Shown: piece by piece, positions 33,904 to 42,716 of the stretch
Position numbering within the stretch: the stretch's first letter is position 1
Layout of the letters: every line of letters begins with the position of its first letter
Position numbers and translations under genes: made by a program
Origin: Ruegeria sp. ANG-R
GTDB lineage: Bacteria > Pseudomonadota > Alphaproteobacteria > Rhodobacterales > Rhodobacteraceae
NCBI RefSeq assembly: GCF_000813985.1
Contig: NZ_JWLJ01000002.1
Span: 293,789 to 357,788, forward strand
Length of the DNA stretch: 64,000 bases
Direction: 5' to 3'
The notes under the pieces: model-generated
The model's database searches: none
What the model was told of the DNA's origin: nothing
The model's input: only the letters and a program-made list of their open reading frames with translations

Positions 33904-34869
33904 TTGACGCTTGCTGTCGTTATCATCGGTCGCAACGAAGGCGAGCGGTTGATCCGGGGCCTGTCTTCTGTGCAAGCGGCCCATCGCGTGATTTATGTGG
34001 ATAGCGGCTCAACGGATGGTTCGCAAAAGGCGGCCGTGGAGATGGGTGCTGAACTTGTAGAGCTTGACATGTCGCAGCCTTTCACTGCCGCACGGGCGAG
34101 AAATGCCGGGATTGATCGACTGCGAACACAAGGTGACAGTCCCGATCTGGTGCAATTCCTGGATGGTGATTGTGAATTGCAGCCGGATTGGCTGCAAACA
34201 GCACAGTCCTTTTTGGCTGATCACCCTGGCGTTGGTGTCGTCTTTGGACGCCGGCGGGAACGTTTCCCGGAAGCGACGCTTTATAATCGGATGTGTGACT
34301 GGGAGTGGGATGTTCCCGTGGGTGAGCGACGTGCATGTGGCGGGGATGCGCTCATACGGATGGGCGCATTGGATGCGATTGGTGGCTACAATCCGACCCT
34401 GATCGCCGGTGAAGAACCCGAGATGTGTGTTCGACTACGTGCAACTGGCTGGAAAATCTGGCGCATCGACGAAGAAATGACTTTGCACGATGCTGCGATG
34501 ACGCGGTTTGCCCAGTTCTGGTCGCGAGCCAGACGCTCGGGCCACGCCTGGGCTGAGGGAGCTACGTTGCACGGAGCGGCTCCCGAGCGTCATTGTGTGG
34601 ACCAAGTTCGTCGTGCATTGTGCTGGGGGGCAGGCGTGCCGATTGCAATTATACTTTTAACAGCATTGCTTACGCCATGGGCACTATTTTTGTTGGCAAT
34701 TTATCCAGTGCGTGCACTACGGATTGCTGTCCGAGAGGGTGCGTCTCGTGCGGCGTGGGAAAGGGCCTGGCTGCTAAGTATTGGAAAGTTTGCTGAAGCT
34801 GCCGGGATCATCGAATATCACTTGCGCCGCTTGGCTGGCCGTCCCCGTGGTCTCATAGAATACAAATGA
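33904..34869 (+). CDS. Glycosyltransferase family 2
   Basis: 321 residues from a TTG with GAGGAAG upstream. The GT-A fold starts at once (LAVVIIGRNEGERLIRGL); the nucleotide-binding block is VIYVDSGSTDGS and the metal-binding D-x-D is in QFLDGDCELQPDW. The block GEEPEMCVRLRATGWKIWRI follows. A C-terminal hydrophobic segment (VPIAIILLTALLTPWALFLL) anchors it in the inner membrane. It transfers a sugar from a nucleotide donor to a lipid-linked acceptor; donor and acceptor are unknown. Confidence 0.85.
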   Translation: MTLAVVIIGRNEGERLIRGLSSVQAAHRVIYVDSGSTDGSQKAAVEMGAELVELDMSQPFTAARARNAGIDRLRTQGDSPDLVQFLDGDCELQPDWLQTAQSFLADHPGVGVVFGRRRERFPEATLYNRMCDWEWDVPVGERRACGGDALIRMGALDAIGGYNPTLIAGEEPEMCVRLRATGWKIWRIDEEMTLHDAAMTRFAQFWSRARRSGHAWAEGATLHGAAPERHCVDQVRRALCWGAGVPIAIILLTALLTPWALFLLAIYPVRALRIAVREGASRAAWERAWLLSIGKFAEAAGIIEYHLRRLAGRPRGLIEYK

Positions 34870-35163
34870 TCCGCGCTCTACTGGGTGCTCTTCAATTCGT
34901 AAACGTATAGATTTGGTATACGAGTGTTGATGAATAGCTATCGGTTTCCGACTCGATCATTAAGGAACCGTCTCTTGGGTATAATTGAAGGGATCTTCAG
35001 AAAATCATCATCTACTTAGGTTTACCACCTACAAGCCTTGTGTCGCGGCTTTCAGAACTTGTCATGATCGCCTTGCGCAAAAGTCGTAATGCCAAGGAAA
35101 AGGTGGTTCAAACTGCATACTTTACTGTCAGGCGTTCTTTAACCTCTTCATGGCGCGTTGAGC

Positions 35164-37233
35164 TCAATCGCTTTCCAATGCGCCAATTGATGGATACTCA
35201 GGCCGAAGATCACCGGTCAAATCCAGGTTTGTATTTGGTTCAAAAATTGCGTCACCCAAAGCCCGTGAACCAATCATAGGGCGCCAAAGTTGCGCGCTGT
35301 CCTGAGGTGTCGCGTTGGTGCTGGTGAATGGTGTATTTTTGTCCCGGTAGCCCGGATAGCGGCAGGTGAATGCCAGTGTCGTGGCCAATGGCGCGAAGGG
35401 CGTATTGGGTGGGTTCACGTTTGGTTCGTGCATCAGGTTGTTCCGCACCACCACATTTGTGAAGCCAATCGCATCGATTAGCAGCGGAGCCGCGTTAACC
35501 GTGAGGTTAACGAAGGTGTTGTTATAGAAACGCTGTGGCAGCGCCAAAACGTTTCCTATGTTTTCAGTCCCGCCCACGAACTTCACAAAGCACTCTTTTC
35601 TAATGGGTGGACCTCCCTCGAAAGAGCCATTTGTGTTGGCCAAAACGAAAATGTTGTTGCGTAGGGTGACTCCGCCATGGGCAATGCCCAATGAAAAAAG
35701 CGCCTGCCAGCCGGACACGCCAATGTTGCCTTCCACTAGAGCGTTGCAGGGTACTCGTTCATTGGCTATCGCGCTCGGTTTGGGGTTGGAATTTGCGGTC
35801 TCGATCGAGATCACGTTGGATGGTGACTCCAAAGCACAAGCCTGAAGATTCAGTTTCGCGCCGACAATACAATCGGTGTTCCATCGCAAACAGGGCTGTG
35901 CGATAATGAACTGTCGCGTCCCCGACCAGCCCGTTGCGCTGTAAAAATCACAGGCCCAGATATTCGATTTGAGAGCTCCGCCAATTCGCAGGGGACCGTG
36001 CGTGTTGTGTTTGTTGTCTTTGGGCCCGCCAGCCAAAGCGTCGACATCTTGGATGAAGCCGCAGCCGGTGATCGCGCAATATCCAAGCGACCCATCCAGA
36101 ATGGCGTAGTCGCCCATGCTCCCGAAGCGCAAATCATTGGTGAAGGATCGTTTCCCAAAAGTGTTTGTACCGTCTGTTGCGTGAAGGGTAAGGCCCCAAC
36201 CCCTAAACGTGCACTTGTCGATAACGGTTGTGGCTGATCTATCCTGTGGAAAGCGGATCAACTCCATTCTTACACCCGTTTCGGTGGCTACATCCCAAAG
36301 CCCGCGAAATTCGATATCGCGCAGCACGGTTTCGCTGTCTGCGCCAACCGCATCGCGAAGAGCTAAATCCTGAAATACAGAGAAGCCAGAGAACCCGGGT
36401 GAAATCGTAATAACCGGTTTCGAGCCGCTACCGCTGCGCGCCTCGATCCGGAAACTCACGCCAGAGGCCGAGGATGGCGGTCGAAACGTGAATTGCTTGC
36501 TGAGTGTATGCGTTTGCCCGCGCTCAAGGACGATCCGATGCGGCGTCTGAGCCCTGCCCAGCTTCGTCAATGCCGCTTCGAGGCTTCTCGTCGCCTGCGC
36601 TCCGGCGGGAGCATTTGAGAAGTCCCCGGTCGTATTGACATAGAGCGTTGCCGAGCCGGAAAAGAAGGTATCCGGGTTACCAACAGCGACTGATACCGTG
36701 CCGTGGCCCCACTTGTCGCTGTTCGGTTCAAACACGGCGACACGCACTGTATACCTTCCTTGTGCACGGTAGACGTGGCTACCCAATGGTCCACGGCTGA
36801 ACCTGCTGTCAGCCCGGTTGCCACCGTCAGCCTCGTCCATCATCAGAACGTTCACCGGGGCTGTGAACGCGTAGCTGTCACCATAGTCCCAGAAGACATA
36901 TTTGTCGTGAAAACTAGGATCATATTGACCCGATGGTAGGGTGTTCGTGTCAAAACCAGACAGCGTGAGGTCAAAGAAGACACCTTCTGGTGCAACGCGA
37001 TGGTCGCTTCGGGTCACATTGATCTTTACGGAGGTTTCAGGGTCGGCAGGTTGATCCCAGACTGTTTCGCCAGCGTCACCCACCATGGATGCCGGGTGGA
37101 TCATACCATCAGTCGAGAGGTTCAATCTGGGGCCGGCATTCGCGGGAATTTCCAAATTTCCAGGGCTTGCAGTATCTAGATTTCTTGTCGGGCGCTGAGA
37201 CGATGGCTGACTCGAAGAAAACGTGCCGGGCAT
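35164..37233 (-). CDS. Right-handed beta-helix protein with an N-terminal PKD-like region
   Basis: 689 residues from the ATG at 37233, chosen because GGGAG lies 6 bases upstream. The N-terminal part (VFWDYGDSYAFTAPVN, GSHVYRAQGRYTVRVAVFEP) resembles a PKD domain. From about residue 230 a right-handed parallel beta-helix begins, with repeated short strands such as TVIDKCTFRGWGLTL, CAITGCGFIQDV and VVVRNNLMHEPNVN. No signal peptide is visible, so secretion, if any, would be by another route. Such folds often bind or cleave polysaccharides, which fits the locus, but no catalytic residues were identified. Confidence 0.75.
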   Translation of the reverse strand: MPGTFSSSQPSSQRPTRNLDTASPGNLEIPANAGPRLNLSTDGMIHPASMVGDAGETVWDQPADPETSVKINVTRSDHRVAPEGVFFDLTLSGFDTNTLPSGQYDPSFHDKYVFWDYGDSYAFTAPVNVLMMDEADGGNRADSRFSRGPLGSHVYRAQGRYTVRVAVFEPNSDKWGHGTVSVAVGNPDTFFSGSATLYVNTTGDFSNAPAGAQATRSLEAALTKLGRAQTPHRIVLERGQTHTLSKQFTFRPPSSASGVSFRIEARSGSGSKPVITISPGFSGFSVFQDLALRDAVGADSETVLRDIEFRGLWDVATETGVRMELIRFPQDRSATTVIDKCTFRGWGLTLHATDGTNTFGKRSFTNDLRFGSMGDYAILDGSLGYCAITGCGFIQDVDALAGGPKDNKHNTHGPLRIGGALKSNIWACDFYSATGWSGTRQFIIAQPCLRWNTDCIVGAKLNLQACALESPSNVISIETANSNPKPSAIANERVPCNALVEGNIGVSGWQALFSLGIAHGGVTLRNNIFVLANTNGSFEGGPPIRKECFVKFVGGTENIGNVLALPQRFYNNTFVNLTVNAAPLLIDAIGFTNVVVRNNLMHEPNVNPPNTPFAPLATTLAFTCRYPGYRDKNTPFTSTNATPQDSAQLWRPMIGSRALGDAIFEPNTNLDLTGDLRPEYPSIGALESD

Positions 37234-37380
37234 TATATGCTCCCTTTCAGTCGAATTAAATGACACATCTTCCAAAGGACGGATCTCAATTATGTCATGT
37301 CAGCCTGACGTGTGCTTCCAGAAGAACACGAGTTAGTGGTTGCCGCAAAGAGATTTGTAACCGATTTACTTAGATGTTCT

Positions 37381-37401
37381 CATGCCGTTATTTACGGCAT
37401 G
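37381..37401. terminator. Hairpin downstream of the exosortase gene
   Basis: CATGCCGT-TATTT-ACGGCATG, an 8-bp perfect stem about 30 bases beyond the exosortase stop on the minus strand. There is no clear T-run, so this could be a terminator or a regulatory palindrome. Confidence 0.45.
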
Positions 37402-37432
37402 GCATCGTTTGTGGCTCATGAATGATCAACGG

Positions 37433-39034
37433 TCACAATGGGATGAAACGCGGTAGGATCGGTGACAGGTTGTCTACAACATCCTGAAGGCGTGCTTCTG
37501 CGGCAGCATCACTTTCTCCGGGTTCAATAACTGTTGTCAGACGTACAAGCGCGCCGTCGGTTCGACCGGTGCGAATTCCGTCCATCATTAGCCAGTATTT
37601 CGCGGCAAAATCCCAGGCGATGCGGCGGCCTTTCTGTTCAAACCAGTAATAAACCATCATGCGCAGCTCGCCCTTCTGGATGATTGCACGATTTATGTTG
37701 AAGGGTGTTTCACTGTTAACGAGCTTCCCGATATCTGTTCTTTCAAACCAGGCGATTTCCCAACCGGCGCCCGGTAGGCAGATTTCGGGAGAGTGGACAC
37801 CATTTTGGCTCTGATCGTCATACCATGCCATGAACAGACTGACTTCTGGCGCCAATCCCTCCTTTGCCAAGTCTATTTGCAGATAGTCGTCTGCGGCCAG
37901 GGCTTCTTCGATTCTAGAATCCAAGAATTGTTGCGATCCCTGCTGGCGCCAGTCGCCCAGATGACGGGGGAAGATTGCGAAGGTGTCACGCGTTGCAACT
38001 TGATCCCCGCGCTGCGGGAGGGTTTGCCAGACAATCGCAGCGGCAATAAAAATCAGAGCGGCGGATATTAGTGCGGCAGAAGGTTGAACAAGCCGCAAAC
38101 GCATAAACTGCCTGCCCAGCCCGTTGGTATCAAGATCCAGAGCATCGACCAGCGTCATCTTTTCTCGGTTGAAGAGCAGCATGATCCTTGCCAACCCAAA
38201 CAGAACAAGGATGCAAAGCAGAAAAATCACCCAACCTTCAAAGAAGTGTGTGAACCCCTCCAGCCAGTCTACACCCCAATAGTTGACGATGTATCCAGCG
38301 ACCGCGATCCGGACAGAGTTCATGACAACTGTGATCGGGGCGGCCGAGATCAGCAGGACAGCTTTGTGCCAGACCGGGCCTCGGTAGAGTACGGCAAAGA
38401 CGTAAGAAAAGCTCAGAATAGGAAAGAGATAACGCAGTCCTGAACACGCCTCGGCCACGTGTAGTTTGGTGACGCCCAGGTCAATTATATTGCCGTCCAG
38501 GAATACAGGCACCGACAGAAGCTTGAGAAACCATACCCCCAGTTCCGAGGAGATAAACTGCAACCAATTCGACATCTTGAAATAGATCACACCGGGAAGC
38601 GGCAGCATGTAGACAAGATGCAATACGGGTGGCCAGAAATGCTTGCCTGTGCTCCATCCGAAGCTGATCAATAACAGCCCGCCTACCCATAGTATGAGCG
38701 CATAAGCGACGATATCATCAATCGTGGCAAACTTTCCGAGAAGCCCAAGCAATAGAGCGACTACGAGAACGGCAAAACCCACCCAGCGCCAGTCGGCCGC
38801 GCCATAATTCTCTGGTACGGTTTTGAGTTGACGCAAAAACAACAGCGCGGACAAAACAGGTATTAAGGGGCCGTGACTGTATTCAGGAAGTTGCCACGCA
38901 TTCAGAAGCGCCTGAATGCCTTCGACGAAAAATACAAATCCAGCAATGGTCGCAACAAGGAGCCAAAAGGGCCCCCATCCGATGAAGCTCCCCGACTTCT
39001 CCTGGAATGCAGAGTGTTCTTGAACGAATGACAT
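37433..39034 (-). CDS. xrtD: VPLPA-CTERM-type exosortase XrtD with fused EpsI domain
   Basis: 533 residues from the ATG at 39034 (a TTG at 39067 would add 11). The N-terminal half is an eight-helix exosortase with all catalytic residues: Cys near 197 in AEACSGLRY, Arg near 242 in MNSVRIAVAGY, and His near 263 in GFTHFFEGW. The C-terminal half (from about residue 320) is an EpsI-like periplasmic domain, including SPEICLPGAGWEIAW. The fusion is characteristic of XrtD. It would cleave proteins with a C-terminal VPLPA-type sorting tail and hand them to a surface anchor or polysaccharide. No such substrate is seen in the window. Confidence 0.88.
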   Translation of the reverse strand: MSFVQEHSAFQEKSGSFIGWGPFWLLVATIAGFVFFVEGIQALLNAWQLPEYSHGPLIPVLSALLFLRQLKTVPENYGAADWRWVGFAVLVVALLLGLLGKFATIDDIVAYALILWVGGLLLISFGWSTGKHFWPPVLHLVYMLPLPGVIYFKMSNWLQFISSELGVWFLKLLSVPVFLDGNIIDLGVTKLHVAEACSGLRYLFPILSFSYVFAVLYRGPVWHKAVLLISAAPITVVMNSVRIAVAGYIVNYWGVDWLEGFTHFFEGWVIFLLCILVLFGLARIMLLFNREKMTLVDALDLDTNGLGRQFMRLRLVQPSAALISAALIFIAAAIVWQTLPQRGDQVATRDTFAIFPRHLGDWRQQGSQQFLDSRIEEALAADDYLQIDLAKEGLAPEVSLFMAWYDDQSQNGVHSPEICLPGAGWEIAWFERTDIGKLVNSETPFNINRAIIQKGELRMMVYYWFEQKGRRIAWDFAAKYWLMMDGIRTGRTDGALVRLTTVIEPGESDAAAEARLQDVVDNLSPILPRFIPL

Positions 39035-39251
39035 AGTCAGAACTCGTAACGGGACAGGTAGTAACAAGATAACAGTTGCCTATACGATTTACAGGTACGG
39101 GCCCTTTAAAGCAACCTTGACGAGTGGTGGCGCGGACTGTTGCGCGCGCTATAATATGGCTCGGCGCCATGAGAGGGGCAAACTTATGAGTGGTGGTCTG
39201 CCTTGTCTCTAAGCGGTATCACTCGCCATTCGAAGGGTGCCGTTTCAGTGT

Positions 39252-40016
39252 TCAATACACTTTTCCGTCGATCCAACTGGCTGCTTTTGGTAACTCATCA
39301 ATCCGCGCAATTCGCACCAAGCCCGTGATCCGTGAGCGACCGGAGAGGTTCGTGTTTGAACGATGGATCAAATCATTGTGAAAAACCGCTATATCTCCCG
39401 GATCAGCAACAAAAGGGACTTCTTCGTAGTCCTGGCACCACTGCTCCATGTTCCTTGGTACAAGACTGGTTGCGGCATCGTCGGCCAGCTTGATCTTGTC
39501 GTAGGGCAGGGTGCCCAGTTTGTGTGACCCGAGCAAAACGCTCATAGAGCCGTTCTCGACGCGGGCGGGCTCGAAGATTGGAAAGCTGAAATGAAGTGCT
39601 TCGGGCATATCCGGATCATATGTCGTTTCCTGATGCCAGCCCCATGTCAGGCGCGTATTCTCCGGCGGTGCGAAGATCACCGCTGAACCGATATCGATGT
39701 GAACTTTGCCACCCAACAGTTTTTCTACGACGGGCAAGCATTCAAGTCGCACAGGATAGAGCGACAAGAAGGATTTTGCGATGAACTTGTAGATCCGGTA
39801 GAAAAGTTCCTTTTCCTTGGTTGCAAGACGCTCAACAGTGTCGAAAATCTGCTCATCTTCTTCTGCGTAAACCTCGAAGATTGATTTCAGGCTTTGACGC
39901 ATTGCATCAAGTGCCGGTTCGCTAAGGAAGTTGCGCAGCACGACATAACCGTCGCGCTCGAAGGCGGCGACGAATTCGTCATCCAGCGCTGCGTCGATCT
40001 TGGCGGAAATGTTCAT
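39252..40016 (-). CDS. Phytanoyl-CoA dioxygenase (PhyH) family protein
   Basis: 254 residues. The Fe(II)/2-oxoglutarate oxygenase fold is suggested by FERDGYVVLRNFLSEPALDA at the N-terminus, the metal motif WGWHQETTYDPD (His and an acidic residue), the loop ENGSMSVLLGSHKLG, the distal histidine in AVFHNDLIHRSN, and the arginine of SGRSRITGLVR that binds 2-oxoglutarate. Family members hydroxylate small molecules, lipids or sugars. In this setting a modification of a sugar, lipid carrier or secondary metabolite is possible, but the substrate is unknown. Confidence 0.82.
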   Translation of the reverse strand: MNISAKIDAALDDEFVAAFERDGYVVLRNFLSEPALDAMRQSLKSIFEVYAEEDEQIFDTVERLATKEKELFYRIYKFIAKSFLSLYPVRLECLPVVEKLLGGKVHIDIGSAVIFAPPENTRLTWGWHQETTYDPDMPEALHFSFPIFEPARVENGSMSVLLGSHKLGTLPYDKIKLADDAATSLVPRNMEQWCQDYEEVPFVADPGDIAVFHNDLIHRSNTNLSGRSRITGLVRIARIDELPKAASWIDGKVY

Positions 40017-40240
40017 GGCATACTCCTATTCAAAATGTGTAAAGGGCACCAAATACGCAAAAACGCGCATCCATAAATTTGTAATGATTTTGATCCGAAA
40101 CCTGCACCGCCGTAAGTGGTGGGCATCGGTTCCGGCTATTTTAAGCTTCGCGTTACCTGTATTGCATTAAAGGGCGGATCTACAAAGAAGTTAGCGTGCT
40201 GACTGGTGGTTACGCTGAGTCCTTTGCGCGTAATTTCTAG

Positions 40241-40978
40241 TCAGATCCTGAGTTTTTTAAATATTGTTTCCGGTATGAGGACGATAATTGTCATAATCAA
40301 GCGCCAGATCGATCGTACATAAATCACATTGCGACCCTTGTTTAACCCGCGCGCAATAGCCTGCGCCACTTCTTCCGGCGCGGCGGTGAGACGCGCTGGC
40401 AGATCCATGCCTTCGGTCATGCGCGTTGCGACAAAGCCGGGCAGAACCGTTAATACATGAACATTCCGCGATGCCATGCGATTGCGCAAACCAGAGAGAA
40501 ACGCGGTGAAGCCGGCCTTCGCGGAGCCATAAACATAATTGGTCGCACGCCCACGTAATCCTGCGACAGAACTAATGCCGACGATCTGCCCCGAGCCGCG
40601 TTGATCGAAGCGATTAGCCAACAGGGCTAGTATGCTCGCTGGCCCTTCATAGTTGGACCGCATTACCGTCACGGCGGCAGTCACGTCCTGCTCGTTTTCG
40701 ATCTGATCCCCCATAAGCCCTACGGCACAGACGGCGATCTGAGGTAACTTGGGCAGCTCGTCGATGAATGCTGCATGAGTGTCGACCGCCAGAGCATCGA
40801 AGGCATGAAGAGTAACAGGCACGTTGTATCGCAGGTTTAGATCCTTCTGCGCCGTTTCCAATTGTGCAGGATCGCGCAGCGCGAGTTGCACCGGATGGCC
40901 GTCTTTGGCGAATTTATGGGCAATCGCGAGACCGATGTCAGAACGTGCACCCAAAATCAGCACTGCACCGTTGGTCAT
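40241..40978 (-). CDS. Short-chain dehydrogenase, DprE2-like (polyprenyl-phospho-2-keto-ribose reductase)
   Basis: 245 residues. The N-terminal glycine motif is LILGARSDIGLAIA, typical of DprE2 (G-A-x-S-x-I-G). The active site has serine in VGISSVAGLRGRA and the Y-x3-K pair in YVYGSAKAGF. A hydrophobic C-terminus (IWRLIMTIIVLIPETIF) fits association with a lipid substrate. DprE2 reduces the 2-keto intermediate to polyprenyl-phospho-arabinofuranose. The ATG overlaps the stop of the DprE1-like gene (ATGA), strongly supporting the pairing. Confidence 0.8.
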   Translation of the reverse strand: MTNGAVLILGARSDIGLAIAHKFAKDGHPVQLALRDPAQLETAQKDLNLRYNVPVTLHAFDALAVDTHAAFIDELPKLPQIAVCAVGLMGDQIENEQDVTAAVTVMRSNYEGPASILALLANRFDQRGSGQIVGISSVAGLRGRATNYVYGSAKAGFTAFLSGLRNRMASRNVHVLTVLPGFVATRMTEGMDLPARLTAAPEEVAQAIARGLNKGRNVIYVRSIWRLIMTIIVLIPETIFKKLRI

Positions 40979-42297
40979 AGGCAGAGCCTTTCTGATTGTT
41001 TGGAACGAAAACTACCGCTCAGACCTGATGCTTCTCGATGCGTCGCAAACGCTGTGGCACGTGGGTCGGAGCGGTGCAGGGTATCTGCAGGCATCCGGCT
41101 ATCCTTAGCGAGGTAAAATCGCCCGCCATGCTCGATTGTGATGCGGTCGAGTTGGGTCATCAGCGAAAGTGTCCGCTGGTTGACCGGGAAGTCCAAGGCA
41201 AGTGTGTAGCCGAGCATCGGGAAAGAAAAAGCGCTGTCCTGCAGACCGAACCGTTTGAGCACTGCCAAGAATGATCCTGCTTTCGCAGCGGAAGTGGCTT
41301 GCAACAATGCGGTTAAGCCTGCTTTGGACTGCTCCAACGGCAGCACGCACTGAAACTGTATGAATCCTTTTCGCCCATAGATACGGTTCCAACCCAAAAT
41401 GGCATCCAGCGGATAGAAATAGCTGTCCCAATCCACTAGTGTTTCGCCACGTTGCCGAGATCCGTTCCAGTAATAAAGCCCGTTGAATGTCCGTACCGAC
41501 AGGCTGTTGAGCATCCGCGCAGGGCAGTCAAAGGGCACCGATAACTTCCGCTTCCTAGGGGTCTCGAAAGGATAGCGCGCCCGATCCCCAGTCAATTCGG
41601 CCCCAGTGGCGTGTTCTCCCAGCATCAAAAGCGATCGACCGAGGCTCTCTCCCTGACTCAGGCAATCAATCCATGCCACCGAATACGTCGCATCCTGGGT
41701 AGTTTCGAAGGCGTCGAGCGCGGCATCAAGATTATGCAACGGGTGCAAAGTCTGGCGAATCCATGCGCTTTGCACGGGGCGCAAACGGAGGGCGGCGCGC
41801 AGGATAATGCCGGTCAGGCCCATGCCGCCGATGGTCCAGTTAAAAAGCTCGGCGTTTTCCTGCCGCGAACAGCGCTCAATCGTTCCACCCGGGGTGATGA
41901 CGTCGATCCAGTCCACACAGGCGCCAAAGCTGCCCTCTTTGTGATGGTTCTTGCCATGCACATCTGCAGCAATCATGCCCCCAAGCGTGACGAATTTTGT
42001 TCCGGGTGTCACCGCAGGGAACCAGCCGCGGGGTAGGAAGGTCGAAATCACATCCGCCAGAAGCACACCTGCCTCAGCGACCAGCACCCCCAAGTTGGCG
42101 TCAAAGGCCAGCATATGGTTGAAGTGGCGCATCGAAATGGTCTTGTCCGATCCGATCGCGCTATCCCCGTAGGCGCGGCCATTGCCACGCGCAATGACGA
42201 CCTGATCCGCCACGATCGTACACAACTCCGCCTCGTTTCGCGGGGCCTCGGTTGTGCCCGGGAAGACGGGAAATCTGCCCCATCCTGCGAGTGTCAT
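40975..42297 (-). CDS. FAD-linked oxidase, DprE1-like (polyprenyl-phospho-ribose 2'-oxidase)
   Basis: 440 residues, close to mycobacterial DprE1 (about 460). The vanillyl-alcohol-oxidase-type FAD site reads VIARGNGRAYGDSAIG near residue 40, followed by VTLGGMIAADVHGKNHHKEG (FVTLGGMIAADVHGKNHH). It ends with GRFYLAKDSRMPAD. The enzyme oxidises the 2'-OH of polyprenyl-phospho-ribofuranose, first half of the epimerisation to the arabino form. The position corresponding to the mycobacterial benzothiazinone-target cysteine would need an alignment. It is coupled to GtrA upstream and DprE2 downstream by ATGA. Confidence 0.82.
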   Translation of the reverse strand: MTLAGWGRFPVFPGTTEAPRNEAELCTIVADQVVIARGNGRAYGDSAIGSDKTISMRHFNHMLAFDANLGVLVAEAGVLLADVISTFLPRGWFPAVTPGTKFVTLGGMIAADVHGKNHHKEGSFGACVDWIDVITPGGTIERCSRQENAELFNWTIGGMGLTGIILRAALRLRPVQSAWIRQTLHPLHNLDAALDAFETTQDATYSVAWIDCLSQGESLGRSLLMLGEHATGAELTGDRARYPFETPRKRKLSVPFDCPARMLNSLSVRTFNGLYYWNGSRQRGETLVDWDSYFYPLDAILGWNRIYGRKGFIQFQCVLPLEQSKAGLTALLQATSAAKAGSFLAVLKRFGLQDSAFSFPMLGYTLALDFPVNQRTLSLMTQLDRITIEHGGRFYLAKDSRMPADTLHRSDPRATAFATHREASGLSGSFRSKQSERLCL

Positions 42298-42716
42298 GCT
42301 GGGTTCGCTCTCTTGGTATCCGTGAATACAAAGCGCCGGTCCAGATGGTACTTGATTACGTATCCGAAGGTCAGGCCGATCACGGCTCCGATCTCTCTCA
42401 TCAAGTTGGTTTTCCAGATCGCCCAGAACGCGGTTTCTGTTGTCCAGAAAATCAAAGTCGTGACAACTCCCATAGCCGTGTAGAGCGTGAACTTTCGGCC
42501 ATGAGCCCGAATGCTGCGTGAAACATCAGCAAAAATCCAGCGCTTGTCCAGAAAGTACTTGATCACGAGACCCACAAGTGTACCGCAAAAGACAGCCGCC
42601 CCGAAACCCCATGCCGAAGCGTTTACAGACAAGACTAATCGTTGCGTTCCCAGATTGGCTATGGTTGCCAGTATAGCGAACGCCGTGTACCGGAATATCA
42701 GGACCTCAACGCTCAT
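42294..42716 (-). CDS. GtrA-family membrane protein
   Basis: 140 residues from the ATG at 42716, which overlaps the stop of the UbiA gene (ATGA); the upstream frame is inside that gene. Four membrane helices are predicted (for example YTAFAILATIANLGTQRLVL, FGAAVFCGTLVGLVIKYFLD). The motif LDKRWIF and the C-terminal HLDRRFVF repeat are typical of GtrA. GtrA proteins are thought to move polyprenyl-linked sugars across the membrane. Here it probably flips the polyprenyl-phospho-pentose made by its neighbours. Confidence 0.85.
   Translation of the reverse strand: MSVEVLIFRYTAFAILATIANLGTQRLVLSVNASAWGFGAAVFCGTLVGLVIKYFLDKRWIFADVSRSIRAHGRKFTLYTAMGVVTTLIFWTTETAFWAIWKTNLMREIGAVIGLTFGYVIKYHLDRRFVFTDTKRANPA

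Noticed and set aside
34870..35163. Plus-strand ORF 35040–35279 in the gap after the GT2 gene
   Set aside because: Short, overlaps the end of the beta-helix gene, no ribosome-binding site and no conserved pattern.
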